Shown here: positions 62,621 through 64,000 of the stretch, piece by piece
How the letters are laid out: each line of letters opens with the position of its first letter
Position numbering within the stretch: position 1 is the first letter of the stretch
NCBI GenBank assembly: GCA_020698575.1
Contig: CM036244.1
Span: forward strand, 28,804,034-28,868,033
Source of the DNA: Bostrychus sinensis
Lineage: Eukaryota; Chordata; Actinopteri; Gobiiformes; Eleotridae
Direction of reading: 5' to 3'
Length of the DNA: 64,000 nt
The notes under the pieces: model-generated
What the model was told of the DNA's origin: nothing
Seen by the model: only the letters and a program-made list of their open reading frames with translations
The model's database searches: none
Translations under genes and position numbers: made by a program

Positions 62621-63205
62621 TATTAGGACTAAAAACTGTATTAATATTTATTCACTTACTGTATTTAATATTATATTCACTCTTCATATTGTACACAGTG
62701 TGGATTACAAAAAGCATTCAATCTCTATTACATTCATAACAAAATCAAACCTTGTGTAATTGGCTTATGCTGCTTAGAAAAGAATATGCATTTTGGGCAT
62801 CTTACAGGAAATTTCTCCATTCTTTCTCTCTCTTCCACCAATTGCTCATTAAGGATTTGCATGAGTACTTACACTCTCGAGCACATTTGTTTCACATTTG
62901 AAGGTGTTGTTTCTGCCTAAATTATTTTAGCATCTAAAGCCAAGAGGAGTTGTTTTCTTTCTCCAGCCTGTGTATAGTCGTCGGAGAGGGTTGTTAATAT
63001 AGCTTGAGTAACACTGACATCTGCTGGGATAGCACGTTCTAACTGGGCACATGGGGACGCAGCTAATACCGGTTTTCTCTCTAAAATCTGTGCAAAAAGC
63101 CTTGCATAAAAGCAGACTTGTATTGCATGGATACATGAAGGTATAATGACATATTTGTAAGGTGCCAGATGGTACTTCTAATGTGATTCAACAGTGTATG
63201 GCATC

Positions 63206-63306
63206 AATCAATCAGACACTTTTTTCTAATTCTTCTTTTTTCTTTTTTTTGCAGGTAAGGCAATTCTTCTGTGTTTTCTTCTCTGATGGACAAGCCGTCT
63301 GTACCG
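63206..63306 (+). promoter_or_regulatory. Candidate recursive splice site and RS-exon in the long IgLON intron
   Basis: Seen: a nearly unbroken pyrimidine tract (63219-63250, with a branch-point-like TCTAAT inside it), then GCAG ending at 63254 and directly GTAAGG at 63255. The acceptor is therefore fused to a strong donor. A second donor, ACC|GTAAGA, follows at 63306 and bounds a 51-nt RS-exon (63255-63305). Known: vertebrate recursive sites in very long neuronal genes have this acceptor-donor fusion plus a short exon recognised first by exon definition. Splicing to exon 1 then rebuilds a stronger donor. Here exon 1 ends CCCAG, so the rebuilt site is CAG|GTAAGG against the RS-exon's ACC|GTAAGA. 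Read from exon 1 (phase 1), the RS-exon has an in-frame TGA at 63284-63286. Alternative: an ordinary cassette or poison exon. Confidence 0.6.
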
Positions 63307-63755
63307 TAAGATAAAACCTCAATAATTGGATTTTGCAATTATAATTTGAAGTCCTGAACTGAACTCTAAAACAACATTTAAAAAGCTTTTAGGTGCAAAC
63401 TAGCCTTGCACTAGTAATGTAAATGAGTCTATCTATCCCAGGCGTGTGAGAGGAACGGGTCATGTTGCTTTTTCTGAACCAGTCTGTCTTTGTTGATATC
63501 CATCTTGCTAATTTACAATTCACTCCTGCAATGACACTGAGTTTGTCCTGACCTTAGCTGTTACCCAGAGACTTTCCTCCTGATGCAACGGATGTCAGTA
63601 AGAGATTTTGCCTCCACAATATTAGAAACACATGGGATATTCGATAAGTATAGTGACTATCTGAACAAAATATAATAAATAATGTCTGAATAACTAAGTT
63701 TAGGGCTTCAGTAACCATAGACATAGTAAAACTTCAGTTTATTTATGAGCTACAA

Positions 63756-63884
63756 ACCAGGACTTAACCAAGACTAAACCAGGGCTAAATTAGGTTTAAA
63801 CCAAAACTAAAACCAAGACAAAACAAGGACTAAATCAGGTCTAAACCGAGACTAAACCAGTACAAAACGAGGACTACACCAAGT
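63756..63884. repeat. AACCAGGACTAA-type minisatellite
   Basis: Imperfect 11-mers (ACCAAGACTAA, ACCAGGGCTAA and similar), the reverse complement of the array inside the hAT at 23091-23540. Confidence 0.7.
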
Positions 63885-64000
63885 TGGTGTTTTGTACATC
63901 TCTAGTGCATGTGCATGTGGTAGCATGTTTATACAGTATACTACAAACAATTTGGTGCCATTGAGATCTAATTAAAAGCAGTTTGTAACATTGTGAATGC

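Noticed and set aside
17361..64000. IgLON exon 2 (first Ig domain)
   Set aside because: I looked for the V-P-V-R-S-G-D and W-L-N-R-S-T type coding text after the exon and did not find it, so the intron must extend beyond the window.

Overview
The window looks like ray-finned (probably percomorph) fish DNA. It is AT-rich, almost without genes, and full of teleost-type repeats: Rex3/RTE LINE pieces ending in GATG repeats, Tc1-like transposons flanked by TA, piggyBac-like elements flanked by TTAA, hAT elements with 8-bp duplications, PIF/Harbinger MITEs flanked by TAA, L2-type 3' ends, tRNA-derived SINEs and a Penelope-like relic. Most six-frame ORFs are chance or sit inside repeats.

The one gene I can support is on the + strand. 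A first coding exon at 17300-17360 encodes a 21-residue signal peptide and ends in a phase-1 GTAAGT donor. Its length, start, 'PG' end and splice phase match the first exons of the IgLON neural adhesion proteins neurotrimin and OPCML. A CCAAT box, a CpG-richer leader and a short upstream ORF lie before it. No immunoglobulin exon follows, so everything from 17361 to the window end would be the very long first intron these genes have.

The most interesting signal is 46 kb into that intron. At 63215-63310 a long pyrimidine tract and TTTGCAG are followed immediately by GTAAGG, and 51 nt later by a second donor, ACC|GTAAGA. This is the layout of a vertebrate recursive splice site with its RS-exon. 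Read from exon 1, the RS-exon has an in-frame TGA, so keeping it would truncate the protein.

Region by region: 1-17 kb is upstream sequence with a possible isolated exon (2643-2753), a Tc1-like element split by a piggyBac-like element (3661-5136), a 19-bp minisatellite (9832-10002) and a second piggyBac-like element (10496-11416). 17-30 kb holds the IgLON exon, enhancer-like sequence, a Harbinger-type MITE, a hAT element and a frameshifted Rex3 copy. 30-46 kb holds a possible antisense terminal exon (30810-30916), a LINE C-terminus, a Tc1 end, a hAT nested in a GAGTCC-rich repeat, a short Rex3 copy with a palindromic 5' junction, and a Penelope-like relic. 46-64 kb holds a homeodomain-site-rich enhancer candidate (48390-48910), two more Tc1-like elements, a CpG-rich LTR-like block, a hAT nested in a Harbinger MITE, SINEs and the recursive splice site.

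Family names come from remembered consensus features and visible boundaries, not from a database search.
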